This document shows positions 9,020 to 18,539 of a DNA stretch of 64,000 nucleotides, piece by piece. How positions within the stretch are numbered: position 1 is the first letter of the stretch; each line of letters begins with the position of its first letter. Origin of the DNA: Streptomyces sp. D2-8 (GTDB lineage: Bacteria > Actinomycetota > Actinomycetes > Streptomycetales > Streptomycetaceae); contig NZ_JAAHBP010000009.1 in NCBI RefSeq assembly GCF_023184515.1, forward strand, positions 310,001 to 374,000, read 5' to 3'. A model generated the notes under the pieces. The model worked only from the letters and a program-made list of their open reading frames with translations. It did no database searches and had not been told where the DNA came from. The translations under genes and the position numbers were made by a program.

Positions 9020-9943
9020 CTACTTCAGCGCACCCGCGGTGAGCCCCTGCACCACCTGCCGCTGGAAGATGATGTACGCCGCCAGGACCGGCAGCATGGC
9101 CATCACCAGGCCTGCGAAGAGGCCCGACCAGTCGCCCTTGTAGCCCTGGCTCACCGCCAGCTGGACCAGGCCTTGAGTGAGGACGCGCTTGTCGGGGTCG
9201 GTGTTGAGGACCGTGGGGAGCATGTACTGATTCCACTGGCCCAGGAAGTTGAAGATGCCGACGCTGATCAGGCCCGGCTTGGCCATGGGGAGCATGATCT
9301 GGAAGAACGTGCGGCTGTGGGACGCGCCGTCGACGAACGCCGCCTCCGCCACCGAGCTGGGCAGGGTGCGGAAGAACGCCGTGAGGAAGAACACCGTGAA
9401 CGGCAGCGAGTATGCGATGTAGACCAGGATCAGGCCGTGGATGGTGTTCAGCAGGCCCATGTTGTTCACGACATAGAACAGCGGGACCAGCGCGAGCATG
9501 ATCGGGAAGCTCATGCCGCCGATGAACAGGTAGTAGATGAAGCGGTTGCCCGGGAAGTCGAAGCGGGCCAGGACGTAGGCCGCCATGGAGCCCAGGACCA
9601 GCGTGCCGATGAGTGAACCGCCCACCACGAGGACCGTGTTGAGGAAGTAGTCACTCATGTTGGCCTGGGTCCACGCCCGCGACCAGTTGTCGAAGTGCAG
9701 GGAGTCGGGGAGCGACCAGGGGGAGCTGAAGATGGAGCGGTCGTCCTTGAAGGACGTCATGACCGCCCAGAGCAGCGGCATGACCACCATGAACGCCCAG
9801 ATGACCAGGACGCCGTGGGAGAAGACGTTGAGAGCCGTGCCCTCCTTCTTCTCCTTCGGGGGTGGAGGCGGTGGCGTGTCCGTCTTGGCGATCGGTGCGC
9901 CGGACTCGGCCGGGAGCGGCGCGGGGGTTTCGGTCGTCTTCAT
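9020..9943 (-). CDS. ngcG: N-acetylglucosamine/chitobiose-type ABC transporter permease (MalG family)
   Basis: This is an inner permease of a CUT1 sugar importer. It has the MalG-type layout: a proline-rich cytoplasmic N-terminus, about six membrane segments, and the EAA loop (SSVAEAAFVDGASHSRTFFQIMLPMAKPGL) that contacts the ATPase. The ATG at 9943 follows the ngcF stop by 3 nt. No ATPase gene lies in the operon. Streptomycete CUT1 importers normally share the distant multitask ATPase MsiK, so this is expected. Assignment to NgcG rests mainly on the partner binding protein and on synteny with S. coelicolor SCO6005-6007 as I recall it. Confidence 0.85.
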   Translation of the reverse strand: MKTTETPAPLPAESGAPIAKTDTPPPPPPKEKKEGTALNVFSHGVLVIWAFMVVMPLLWAVMTSFKDDRSIFSSPWSLPDSLHFDNWSRAWTQANMSDYFLNTVLVVGGSLIGTLVLGSMAAYVLARFDFPGNRFIYYLFIGGMSFPIMLALVPLFYVVNNMGLLNTIHGLILVYIAYSLPFTVFFLTAFFRTLPSSVAEAAFVDGASHSRTFFQIMLPMAKPGLISVGIFNFLGQWNQYMLPTVLNTDPDKRVLTQGLVQLAVSQGYKGDWSGLFAGLVMAMLPVLAAYIIFQRQVVQGLTAGALK

Positions 9944-9946
9944 CGA

Positions 9947-10873
9947 TCAGTACTCCAGCCGCTCGCGACGGCCCAGCCGCATCACCACGGCGGCGAAGGC
10001 CAGCGTGACGACGAGCAGGGCGACACCGATGGTGGTGGCGTAGGCGGCCTGCCCGTCACGGAACGCCTTCTGGTACACGTACAGGACCATGACGGTGGTC
10101 GAGTAGTCGGGACCGCCCGGCCCGGTCGTCATGATCTGCACGACCGCGAACGACTCGGCGCCCAGGGCGAGGATGCCCATGTAGACCCAGCCGGACTGCA
10201 CGGTGTCCCACAGCAGGGGCAGGGTGATCCGGAAGAAGGTGGTGACGCGGTTCGCGCCGTCCAGGAGCGCGGCCTCGTACATCTCCGCCGGGATGGAGGC
10301 CATGCCGGCGGAGAAGAGGACCACGAAGAAGCCGACCGTGGACCAGACGAGGACCCCCATCACGGCCCACAGCGCCAGGTCGGGGTCGCCCAGCCACAGG
10401 GGCTGGACGTCGCCCAGGCCGACACCGCGCAGGAGCGAGTTGATCGCGCCGCTGTCCGGGTTGTACGCGAACGCGAACAGCAGCGCGACGATGGCGATCG
10501 AGAGGACCTGCGGGAAGAAATAGACGATTTTGTAGAACGAGGAGCCTCGGACGCCGGTGACCACCGGGCCGTTCTTTCGCTTTCTGCCGCCCACATTGAT
10601 CATGAAGGCGAAGAACAGCGCGAGGCTGATCGTCACCACCGGCAGCAGGAGGGCGAACAGCAGGCTGTGCTGCAACGACTTCCAGAAGATGTCGTCGTCG
10701 AGCATGCGGCTGTAGTTGTCGAAACCGACCATCTTGAATTCGGGGCTCAGGCCGGTCCAGTCCGTGAACGAGTAATAGATGGACTGGATGAACGGCCAGA
10801 CCACGAAGAGCGCGTACAGTCCCAGGGGCAACGCGAGGAAGCCCACGATGAACCGGTACTTGCCGTGCTGCAT
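9947..10873 (-). CDS. ngcF: N-acetylglucosamine/chitobiose-type ABC transporter permease (MalF family)
   Basis: This is the second permease of the ngc importer. It starts MQHGKYRFIVGFLALPLG, has about six hydrophobic segments, and carries an EAA-type loop (PAEMYEAALLDGANRVTTFFRITLPLL). The ATG at 10873 has GGAG 5 nt upstream; a GTG two codons earlier is possible. A 42-nt gap separates it from ngcE, and it lies 3 nt from ngcG, so the three genes form one operon. It pairs with NgcG in the membrane to carry chitin-derived sugars delivered by NgcE. Confidence 0.85.
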   Translation of the reverse strand: MQHGKYRFIVGFLALPLGLYALFVVWPFIQSIYYSFTDWTGLSPEFKMVGFDNYSRMLDDDIFWKSLQHSLLFALLLPVVTISLALFFAFMINVGGRKRKNGPVVTGVRGSSFYKIVYFFPQVLSIAIVALLFAFAYNPDSGAINSLLRGVGLGDVQPLWLGDPDLALWAVMGVLVWSTVGFFVVLFSAGMASIPAEMYEAALLDGANRVTTFFRITLPLLWDTVQSGWVYMGILALGAESFAVVQIMTTGPGGPDYSTTVMVLYVYQKAFRDGQAAYATTIGVALLVVTLAFAAVVMRLGRRERLEY

Positions 10874-10915
10874 CGCCACTCCGGTGCCGTTGCGGAAATC
10901 GGGTTTCCGGTGCTG

Positions 10916-12370
10916 TTACTGGTGCTTGTAGTGCTTGATGGAGGAGTCCTTGGCCGCCTCGTCGGCAAAGCCCTGGATCTTCTTGATGGCCTCGGCCGGG
11001 GTGAGGCGGCCGGCCATCATCTCGCCCAGACCGGACACCCCGATCTTCTCCTTCTGCAACTGCACGTACCAGTCCTGGAGACGGGGGTTCACCACGTTCT
11101 CGCCGGCCTTGTCCAGCGCCGCGACACCCGACTTCAGACCGGGGGTGAGGGCGATGCCGTCGGTGCCGCCGTTGTACGCGGTCAGCGACTTCACCTTGCC
11201 GGTGAAGTTCTTCGAGGAGGCCTCGCTGAGCATGATGCGCAGCTGCTCCATGCCGCCGGCGGCGTTCTTCGCCTTGGCCGGGACGATGAAGGGCTCGCCG
11301 CCGGAGGCCCAGATGGTGCCGAAGGGCAGCTTGTCGGAGGAGTCGAGACCGGTGGGCGCGGAGACGGCCAGGTCGAAGTCCTCCGGGATGACGTTGGCCG
11401 ACTCGTTCTCCACCCAGGAGCCGTTCGGGATGAACAGCGCCTTGCCCTCGGCCCACGCGGTCTGCGACTGGATGTGGTCCAGGCCCGGGGTGCCCTTCAG
11501 GACGTAGCCCTTCTTGTAGAGCTCGTAGTACGCGTCGAAGCACGCCTTGACGGCCGGGTGCTTCCAGGCGTTCGGCTCCAGGTTGTCGATCGCGTCGAGG
11601 ACCTCGCGGCCGCCGACCTTGCCGATCATCGGGTAGAGCGAGAAGGGGAGGTAGTACGGGTATTTGCCCGCGTACGTCCAGCCCGCCATGCCCTTCTTCT
11701 TGGCCTTCGCGCAGACCGCGAGCATCTGGTCCCAGGTCTCGGGGTACTGCTCGTCGAGCGAGTCCAGGGCCTTCTGCGAGTACCAGACGCCGTACACGGT
11801 GTAGGCGTAGTAGAGGATCCAGACCTTCTCGCCGTCGAACTGGCCCATCTCCACGATGCCGGGGCGCAGCGTGTCGCGGACCTTCTTGCCCGGGTCGTCG
11901 TAGGAGGGCGCGTCCAGCAGCGGGGTGAGGTCGGTGAGCTGGTCCTTGCCGACCAGAACACCCATGTCCATCTGCTCGGCGCCGGAGTTGTCGATGAGGT
12001 CCGGCGGGGTGCCCTGGTTGAAGCGGGGCTGGAGCGTGGACTGGATCTTCTGGGTGGCGGAGAACTTCACCTGCACCTTGGGGAAGTTCTTCTCGTAGAT
12101 CTTCACGGCGTCCTCGGCGTATTCCTTGCCGAAGCCGCCGTCGAACAGGACGAATTCCATGCCGGCCGTGTCGTTGACGGCGAGCGGGTTCTTCGCGGTC
12201 TTCTTGCCGGCCTTGGCCTTGTCCCCGCTGTCGTCGCCGCCGCTGCTGGCGCAGGCGGACAGGAAGCTCATGGTGGGGACGGAGATCAGCCCGAGCGCGG
12301 CAGACCTTTTGATCAGATCACGGCGGCCGACACCTTCGGTGCCGTGGTTCTCGGCGGAAGTGGATCCCAT
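10916..12370 (-). CDS. ngcE: N-acetylglucosamine/chitobiose-binding lipoprotein
   Basis: This is an extracellular solute-binding protein of the CUT1 type, 484 residues. The N-terminus combines a twin-arginine-like segment (GRRDLIKRSAALGLIS) with a lipobox ending FLSACASS, so it is probably a Tat-exported lipoprotein. The mature part reads like NgcE from streptomycetes (FDGGFGKEYAEDAVKIYEK, GTPPDLIDNSGAEQMDMG), which binds GlcNAc and chitobiose. The start is ATG 12370 with GAGGAC 6 nt upstream. A DasR-like site lies about 125 nt before the start, which fits control by the GlcNAc regulator. GH92 is transcribed divergently. Confidence 0.87.
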   Translation of the reverse strand: MGSTSAENHGTEGVGRRDLIKRSAALGLISVPTMSFLSACASSGGDDSGDKAKAGKKTAKNPLAVNDTAGMEFVLFDGGFGKEYAEDAVKIYEKNFPKVQVKFSATQKIQSTLQPRFNQGTPPDLIDNSGAEQMDMGVLVGKDQLTDLTPLLDAPSYDDPGKKVRDTLRPGIVEMGQFDGEKVWILYYAYTVYGVWYSQKALDSLDEQYPETWDQMLAVCAKAKKKGMAGWTYAGKYPYYLPFSLYPMIGKVGGREVLDAIDNLEPNAWKHPAVKACFDAYYELYKKGYVLKGTPGLDHIQSQTAWAEGKALFIPNGSWVENESANVIPEDFDLAVSAPTGLDSSDKLPFGTIWASGGEPFIVPAKAKNAAGGMEQLRIMLSEASSKNFTGKVKSLTAYNGGTDGIALTPGLKSGVAALDKAGENVVNPRLQDWYVQLQKEKIGVSGLGEMMAGRLTPAEAIKKIQGFADEAAKDSSIKHYKHQ

Positions 12371-12495
12371 GCTCAAGTCCTCGCCTTCTCCAGGACTCAG
12401 GCGGTGAACCGGATCCTTCCCGGCACCGCGATCGGGTCACGCTGGGTCGTGCAGGAAAGTGCGGGTGGTGACGTGCGGATCGTGTGAATCGCCCG

Positions 12496-12511
12496 ACAGG
12501 TATAGTCCACT
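12496..12511. promoter_or_regulatory. DasR-responsive-element-like site
   Basis: The 16-mer ACAGGTATAGTCCACT matches the typical dre sequence ACTGGTCTAGACCACT at 13 of 16 positions. It lies in the divergent region between ngcE and the GH92 gene. DasR represses chitin and GlcNAc genes in Streptomyces, and ngcE is a natural target. Confidence 0.65.
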
Positions 12512-12701
12512 TCCCGCCGACGGATCAAGATCGAACACAAGGTTGGCCGTGGGTCTTATCCGAGTTGAGACCTCGCGGAAGTATGAGCGGCCTGTGGGTG
12601 CTCCGCCGGAAATATCCCGGTCACCGCGCCGGAATGCCACAGGCAACACCCTTGACACTCCCCACCACTTGGGCAACTACTGGTCCTTGCGCATCGAAGG
12701 T

Positions 12702-12713
12702 GACAACGTTGTC
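12702..12713. promoter_or_regulatory. CG-centred palindrome before the GH92 gene (LacI-type operator candidate)
   Basis: GACAACGTTGTC is a perfect 12-bp palindrome, 25 nt upstream of the GH92 start codon and downstream of a TTGACA -35-like hexamer at 12652-12657. CG-centred operators of this form are typical of LacI-family sugar repressors, which suggests substrate induction of the mannosidase. No LacI gene is in the window. Confidence 0.5.
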
Positions 12714-12738
12714 CACTGCGCAGGGAGGGTACCCGTTG

Positions 12739-15700
12739 ATGCAGCGGAAAGCTCGGCACAGATGGGGATCGGCGGTCGTGTCGGCGACCGCCTTCGCTTT
12801 GGCCCTGGGCTCACAGGGCGTTGCGGTCGCACTGCCCGAAGCCCCCGAGAGCCCCGACCGGAAGTTCGCGTCCTCGTTTGAGGCGGACGACCCGGTTCCG
12901 GACTGGCTGAACACCGTCGACACCGCCCCCGACGGCGGCAAACGGGCCTCGGGTGTCGACGGCGGCTACAGCAGTGGCATACCGGGCAATGTGACGGACC
13001 GTGTGACGGATGTCCGGGCCGGCGCCGAGAACACGGGCGGCGGCGAGGTGAAGGAGAATCTCGTCGACGGCGAGCCGAGCACCAAGTGGCTCACCTTCGA
13101 GCCCACCGGCTGGGCCGAGTTCGACCTGGACAAATCCGTCAAACTTGCACGTTACGCGCTGACGTCGGCCAACGACCACGCCGAGCGCGACCCGAAGGAC
13201 TGGACCCTGAAGGGCTCCGCCGACGGCAAGGACTGGAAGACCCTGGACACCCGCTCCGGCGAGTCCTTCTCCGAGCGGTTCCAGACGAAGACGTACGACC
13301 TGGCCGAACCGGGCGAGTACCGGCACTTCCGGCTGGACATCACCGGGAACAACGGCGGCGACATCCTCCAGCTCGCCGACCTCCAGCTGTCCACCGGCGG
13401 CAGTGACGGGCCCGTCCCGCAGGACATGCTCTCCCTGGTGGACCGCGGCCCGAGCGGCTCCCCCACCGCCAAGGCGGGCGCCGGGTTCACCGGAAAGCGT
13501 GCCCTGCGTTACGCCGGCCGGCACACCGCCGACGGGCGGGCGTACTCGTACAACAAGGTCTTCGACGTGAACGTGGCCGTCGGCCGGAACACGCGGCTGG
13601 CCTACCGGATCTTCCCGTCGATGGCGGACGGCGACCTCGACTACGACGCCACGAACGTCTCCGTCGACCTCGCCTTCACCGACGGCACCCATCTGAGCGA
13701 GCTGCGCGCCACCGACCGGCACGGCTTCCCGCTGACCCCGCGGGGGCAGGGCGCGGCGAAGATCCTCTATGTCAACCAGTGGAACGACGTGGCCTCGCGG
13801 ATCGGGTCGGTCGCGGCCGGGAAGACCGTGGACCGGATCCTGGTGGCGTACGACTCCCCCGGGGGTCCGGCGAAGTTCCGGGGCTGGCTGGACGACGTGA
13901 CCATCGAGTCCGCCGCCCCCGAGCGGCCGAAGGCGCATCTGTCGGACTACGCGGTGACCACCCGCGGCACCAACTCCAGCGGCGGCTTCTCGCGGGGCAA
14001 CACCTTCCCGGCGACGGCGGTGCCGCACGGCTTCAACTTCTGGACGCCGGTGACCAACGCGGGCTCGCTCAGCTGGCTGTACGACTACGCGCGTGCGAAC
14101 AACGCGGACAACCTGCCGACGATCCAGGCGTTCAGCGCGAGCCACGAGCCGAGCCCCTGGATGGGTGACCGGCAGACCTTCCAGGTGATGCCGTCCGTCG
14201 CCGCCGGTACTCCGGACCTGGGCCGGGAGGCTCGGGAGCTGGCCTTCCGGCACGAGAACGAGACCGCGCGGCCGTACTACTACGGGGTGCGGTTCGAGAA
14301 CGGCCTGAAGGCCGAGATGGCGCCCACCGACCATGCGGCGGCGCTGCGCTTCACCTACCCCGGCGACGACGCGAGCGTCCTCTTCGACAATGTGACGGAC
14401 CAGGCGGGCCTGACGCTCGACAAGGACGACGGGGTCGTCACCGGCTACTCGGACGTGAAGTCCGGGCTGTCGACGGGCGCGACCCGGCTGTTCGTCTACG
14501 GCGAGTTCGACAAGCCGGTGACCGAGGGCGACTCCAGTGGCGTCAAGGGCCACCTGCGTTTCAAGACCGACGACCGGACCGTCACCCTGCGCCTGGCGAC
14601 CTCACTGATCAGCCTCGACCAGGCCAAGGACAACCTCCGCCAGGAGATCCCGGAGGGCAGGTCCTTCGAGGCGGTGAAGAAGAGCGCCCAGCGGCAGTGG
14701 GACCGGCTGCTCGGCAAGGTGGAGGTCGAGGGCGCGACCCCCGACCAGCTGACGACGCTGTACTCCAGCCTGTACCGGCTGTACCTGTACCCGAACTCCG
14801 GTTTCGAGAAGGTCGGCGGGAAGCACCGGTACGCCTCGCCCTTCTCCCCCATGCCGAACCCGGACACCCCGACGCACACCGGCGCGAAGATCGTCGACGG
14901 CAAGGTGTACGTCAACAACGGCTTCTGGGACACCTACCGGACGACCTGGCCGGCGTACTCGTTGCTCACGCCGGGCAAGGCGGGTGAGCTGGTCGACGGG
15001 TTCGTGCAGCAGTACAAGGACGGCGGCTGGACCTCCCGCTGGTCCTCCCCCGGCTACGCGGACCTCATGACGGGCACGTCGTCGGACGTGGCGTTCGCGG
15101 ACGCGTACGTCAAGGGCGTCGACTTCGACGCGAAGGCGGCGTACGACGCGGCCGTGAAGAACGCGACGGTCGTGCCGCCGAACTCGGGCGTCGGCCGCAA
15201 GGGCATGGCCACCTCCCCCTTCCTCGGCTACACGAGCACCGAGACGCACGAGGGCCTGTCCTGGGCGCTGGAGGGCTACCTCAACGACTACGGCATCTCC
15301 CGCATGGGCCGAAAGCTCTACGAGGAGACCGGCGAGCGGCGCTACAAGGAGGAGTCCCGGTACTTCCTGAACCGCGCCCGGGACTATGTGAACCTCTTCG
15401 ACACGAAGGCCGGGTTCTTCCAGGGCAAGGACGCCAAGGGCGACTGGAGGATCGAGTCCTCGACGTACGACCCCCGGGTGTGGGGCCACGACTACACCGA
15501 GACCAATGGCTGGGGGTACGCCTTCACCGCACCGCAGGACAGCCGTGGCCTGGCGAACCTGTACGGCGGCCGGAAGGGCCTCGCCGACAAGCTCGACGAG
15601 TACTTCTCCACCCCGGAGACGGCCTCCCCCGAGTTCGTCGGCTCGTACGGCGGTGTCATCCACGAGATGACCGAGGCGCGGGACGTGCGGATGGGCATGT

Positions 15701-16536
15701 ACGGGCACTCCAACCAGGTCGCCCATCACGCGATCTACATGTACGACGCGGCCGGACAGCCCTGGAAGGCGCAGAAGAACGTCCGCGAGGTGCTGTCCCG
15801 GCTGTACACGGGCAGCGAGATCGGGCAGGGCTACCACGGTGACGAGGACAACGGCGAGCAGTCGGCCTGGTTCCTGTTCTCCGCGCTCGGCTTCTACCCG
15901 CTGGTGATGGGCAGCGGCGAGTACGCGGTCGGCTCGCCCCTGTTCACGAAGGCCACCGTGCATCTGGAGAACGGGCGCGAGCTGGTGGTGAAGGCGCCCC
16001 GGAACAGCGCGAAGAACGTGTACGTGCAGGGGCTCGAGGTCAACGGCCGGACCTGGACGAAGACCTCCCTGCCGCACTCTCTGGTCGCCGAGGGCGGTGT
16101 CCTGGACTTCGACATGGGCTCACGGCCGTCGTCCTGGGGCACGGGCCGGCACGCGGCGCCCGTGTCGGTCACCCGGGACGACGAGGTGCCGGCGCCGCGC
16201 GCGGACGTGCTGAAGGGTGACGGCGCCCTGTTCGACGACACCTCGGCGACGGACGCGACGGTGACCTCCGTGGACCTGCCGGTCTCCGAGGGTGCCGAGG
16301 CGGTGCAGTACACGCTGACCTCGGCGGCGGACCGGACGAAGGCACCGGCCGGATGGATGCTCCAGGGCTCCTCCGACGGCACGGCCTGGCGGACGCTGGA
16401 CCGGCGCTCCGGGGAGTCCTTCGCCTGGGACAGGCAGACCCGCGCGTTCTCCGTGAGATCGCCGGGTACGTACGAGAAGTACCGCCTGGTCCTCGACGGC
16501 GAGGCCACCCTGGCGGAGGTCGAAATGCTCTCCTGA
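12739..16536 (+). CDS. secreted GH92 alpha-mannosidase with F5/8-type C domains
   Basis: This 1265-residue exported glycoside hydrolase probably removes alpha-mannose from fungal or yeast mannans and N-glycans; GH92 enzymes are calcium-dependent exo-alpha-mannosidases. The ATG at 12739 (MQRKARHRWGSAVVSATAFA) opens a signal peptide, and GGGAGGG lies about 9 nt upstream. An F5/8 type C (CBM32-like) domain lies at about residues 90-220, the GH92 body follows from about residue 400, and a second, related F5/8-like segment closes the protein (compare SADGKDWKTLDTRSGESF with SSDGTAWRTLDRRSGESF). GH92 markers include STETHEGLSWALEGYLND and YHGDEDNGEQSAWFLFSALGFYP. It ends 20 nt before the GH67 gene, so the two may be co-transcribed. 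Confidence 0.9.
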   Translation: MQRKARHRWGSAVVSATAFALALGSQGVAVALPEAPESPDRKFASSFEADDPVPDWLNTVDTAPDGGKRASGVDGGYSSGIPGNVTDRVTDVRAGAENTGGGEVKENLVDGEPSTKWLTFEPTGWAEFDLDKSVKLARYALTSANDHAERDPKDWTLKGSADGKDWKTLDTRSGESFSERFQTKTYDLAEPGEYRHFRLDITGNNGGDILQLADLQLSTGGSDGPVPQDMLSLVDRGPSGSPTAKAGAGFTGKRALRYAGRHTADGRAYSYNKVFDVNVAVGRNTRLAYRIFPSMADGDLDYDATNVSVDLAFTDGTHLSELRATDRHGFPLTPRGQGAAKILYVNQWNDVASRIGSVAAGKTVDRILVAYDSPGGPAKFRGWLDDVTIESAAPERPKAHLSDYAVTTRGTNSSGGFSRGNTFPATAVPHGFNFWTPVTNAGSLSWLYDYARANNADNLPTIQAFSASHEPSPWMGDRQTFQVMPSVAAGTPDLGREARELAFRHENETARPYYYGVRFENGLKAEMAPTDHAAALRFTYPGDDASVLFDNVTDQAGLTLDKDDGVVTGYSDVKSGLSTGATRLFVYGEFDKPVTEGDSSGVKGHLRFKTDDRTVTLRLATSLISLDQAKDNLRQEIPEGRSFEAVKKSAQRQWDRLLGKVEVEGATPDQLTTLYSSLYRLYLYPNSGFEKVGGKHRYASPFSPMPNPDTPTHTGAKIVDGKVYVNNGFWDTYRTTWPAYSLLTPGKAGELVDGFVQQYKDGGWTSRWSSPGYADLMTGTSSDVAFADAYVKGVDFDAKAAYDAAVKNATVVPPNSGVGRKGMATSPFLGYTSTETHEGLSWALEGYLNDYGISRMGRKLYEETGERRYKEESRYFLNRARDYVNLFDTKAGFFQGKDAKGDWRIESSTYDPRVWGHDYTETNGWGYAFTAPQDSRGLANLYGGRKGLADKLDEYFSTPETASPEFVGSYGGVIHEMTEARDVRMGMYGHSNQVAHHAIYMYDAAGQPWKAQKNVREVLSRLYTGSEIGQGYHGDEDNGEQSAWFLFSALGFYPLVMGSGEYAVGSPLFTKATVHLENGRELVVKAPRNSAKNVYVQGLEVNGRTWTKTSLPHSLVAEGGVLDFDMGSRPSSWGTGRHAAPVSVTRDDEVPAPRADVLKGDGALFDDTSATDATVTSVDLPVSEGAEAVQYTLTSAADRTKAPAGWMLQGSSDGTAWRTLDRRSGESFAWDRQTRAFSVRSPGTYEKYRLVLDGEATLAEVEMLS

Positions 16537-16556
16537 GCAGCCTAATTGGGGGTCCG

Positions 16557-18539
16557 ATGCCGCTTCCCGTGCCCGTCCTGCCCGAGGGTGTCGACCCGGC
16601 CTGGCTGCCGCCGACCGCCTTCCGGGCGGTCGGCGGCAGCCGGACGCTGATCCGGGGATCGGGTCCGCTGGTGGAGACGGTGCACGGGGAGCTGGCCGAG
16701 GCCTGCCGGAGGTTCGGGGGCCGGGTCGTGCGGGACGCCGTGCCGGACGGCGCGTACGACCTGGTCCTCGGTCTCGGCGCCGACGACCTCGGCGACGAGG
16801 GCTTCGCCTCCGCGCGCGAGGGCGGCACGACGAAGGTCACCGCCTCCGGCGGACGCGGGCTGCTGTACGGCCTGTTCCACGTCGTACGGCTCGGGGAGGC
16901 GGCCTTCACCGGCGAGTGGGCGCGGGAGATCCATCGCCCCTCGCTCGCCCTGCGCATGCTCGACCACTGGGACAACGTGGCCGTGCACCCGGTCATGGGC
17001 CAGGTGGAGCGCGGCTACGCGGGCGGCTCGCTGTTCTGGGAGGACGGGTGGGCGCGGGGCGAACTCGACCGTGTGCGGGCGTACGGCAGGCTGCTGGCGG
17101 CGTGCGGGATCAACGCGCTCTCCGTGAACAACGTCAATGTGCACGCGACCGAGGCCCGTCTGCTGACCGACCGCATCGGTGAAGTGGCCGAGATCGCCCG
17201 GGCGTTGCGGCCCTACGGCATCCGCACCCACCTGTCGGTCTCCTTCGCCGCCCCGATCACGCTGGGCGGGCTGCCCACGGCCGATCCGCTGGATGAGGCG
17301 GCGCGCGACTGGTGGGCGGAGGCGACGCGGCGGGTGTACGAGGCGATACCCGACTTCGGCGGGTACGTGGTGAAGGCCGACTCGGAGGGGCAACCGGGCC
17401 CGTTCGCGTACGGCCGCAGTCACGCCGACGGGGCGAACCTGCTGGCCGCCGCGCTGGAGCCGTTCGGCGGGACGGTGCACTGGCGGGCGTTCGTCTACGA
17501 CCACCGCCAGGACTGGCGGGACAGGACGACGGACCGGGCCCGGGCCGCGTACGACCATTTCGTGCCGCTGGACGGGGAGTTCGCGGCGAGCGCCGTGCTC
17601 CAGGTGAAGCACGGGCCGATGGACTTCCAGGTCCGTGAGCCGGTCTCGCCGCTGATCGGGGCGATGCCGCGCACCCGGCTGGCGGTGGAGCTCCAGGTCA
17701 CCCAGGAGTACACCGGGCAGCAGCGGCATGTGTGCTGGCTCGGGCCGATGTGGAGCGAGGTGCTGCGGTTCCGGCATCAACCCGAGCTGCCCGTGGGCGA
17801 GTTGGCGCGGGGCGGGCTCGTCGGGGTGTCGAACGTCGGTGACGACCCGTTCTGGACGGGGCATCCGCTGGCGCAGGCCAACCTGTACACCTTCGGCCGG
17901 CTGGCCTGGCGGCCCGACGCCGAGCCGCACGCGGTACTCGACGAGTGGATCGGGCTCAGCTTCCCGGACGCCCCGCCGCAGTCGGCCGACGGGCTGCACG
18001 CCGTGCTCGACGGCTCGTGGCGGACGTACGAGAAGTACACCGCTCCCCTCGGTGTGGGCTTCATGGTGCAGCCGGGGCACCACTACGGGCCGAGCGTGGA
18101 CGGCTACGAGTACAGCCCGTGGGGGACCTATCACTTCGCCGACCGGGACGGCGTCGGGGTCGACCGCAGTACGGCGACCGGCACCGGGTTCGCCGGGCAG
18201 TACGCCGAGCCGTGGGCCGCGCAGTACGAGTCGCCGGACAGCTGCCCCGACGAGCTGCTGCTGTTCTTCCACCATGTGCCGTACGGGCATGTGCTGAAGA
18301 GCGGGAAGACCGTGATCCAGCACATCTACGACACGCACTTCGAGGGCGTGGCGGAGGTCGAGGAGGCCCGGGCGGTGTGGGCCTCGCTGGCAGGGGTGGT
18401 CGGCCCGGGGCGCCACACGCGGGTGGCGGAGCTGTACGACGAGCAGCTCCGCGGCGCCCGGGAGTGGCGCGACCAGGTCAACAGCTACTTCCTCCGCAAG
18501 TCCGGGGTGCCGGACGGGCGGGGGCGGGACATCTACTGA
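16557..18539 (+). CDS. aguA: GH67 alpha-glucuronidase
   Basis: This enzyme removes 4-O-methylglucuronic acid from the non-reducing end of xylo-oligosaccharides (aldouronic acids) released from glucuronoxylan. The 660 residues carry GH67 landmarks: RMLDHWDNVAVHPVMGQVERGYAG, GGYVVKADSEGQPGPFAYGR, QVTQEYTGQQRHVCWLGPMW and LLLFFHHVPYGHVLKSGKT. There is no signal peptide, so it acts inside the cell on imported oligosaccharides, as is usual for the family. It follows the GH92 gene by 20 nt and its stop overlaps the end of the GH42 remnant by 7 nt. The Lpl-type transporter convergent with it is the likely importer of its substrate. Confidence 0.95.
   Translation: MPLPVPVLPEGVDPAWLPPTAFRAVGGSRTLIRGSGPLVETVHGELAEACRRFGGRVVRDAVPDGAYDLVLGLGADDLGDEGFASAREGGTTKVTASGGRGLLYGLFHVVRLGEAAFTGEWAREIHRPSLALRMLDHWDNVAVHPVMGQVERGYAGGSLFWEDGWARGELDRVRAYGRLLAACGINALSVNNVNVHATEARLLTDRIGEVAEIARALRPYGIRTHLSVSFAAPITLGGLPTADPLDEAARDWWAEATRRVYEAIPDFGGYVVKADSEGQPGPFAYGRSHADGANLLAAALEPFGGTVHWRAFVYDHRQDWRDRTTDRARAAYDHFVPLDGEFAASAVLQVKHGPMDFQVREPVSPLIGAMPRTRLAVELQVTQEYTGQQRHVCWLGPMWSEVLRFRHQPELPVGELARGGLVGVSNVGDDPFWTGHPLAQANLYTFGRLAWRPDAEPHAVLDEWIGLSFPDAPPQSADGLHAVLDGSWRTYEKYTAPLGVGFMVQPGHHYGPSVDGYEYSPWGTYHFADRDGVGVDRSTATGTGFAGQYAEPWAAQYESPDSCPDELLLFFHHVPYGHVLKSGKTVIQHIYDTHFEGVAEVEEARAVWASLAGVVGPGRHTRVAELYDEQLRGAREWRDQVNSYFLRKSGVPDGRGRDIY

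Noticed and set aside
12811..16077. Long minus-strand frames of 490-580 codons opposite the GH92 gene
   Set aside because: High-GC third positions keep antisense frames open. Their Arg/Val/Gly-rich translations show no domains, while the plus strand encodes a complete GH92 protein.
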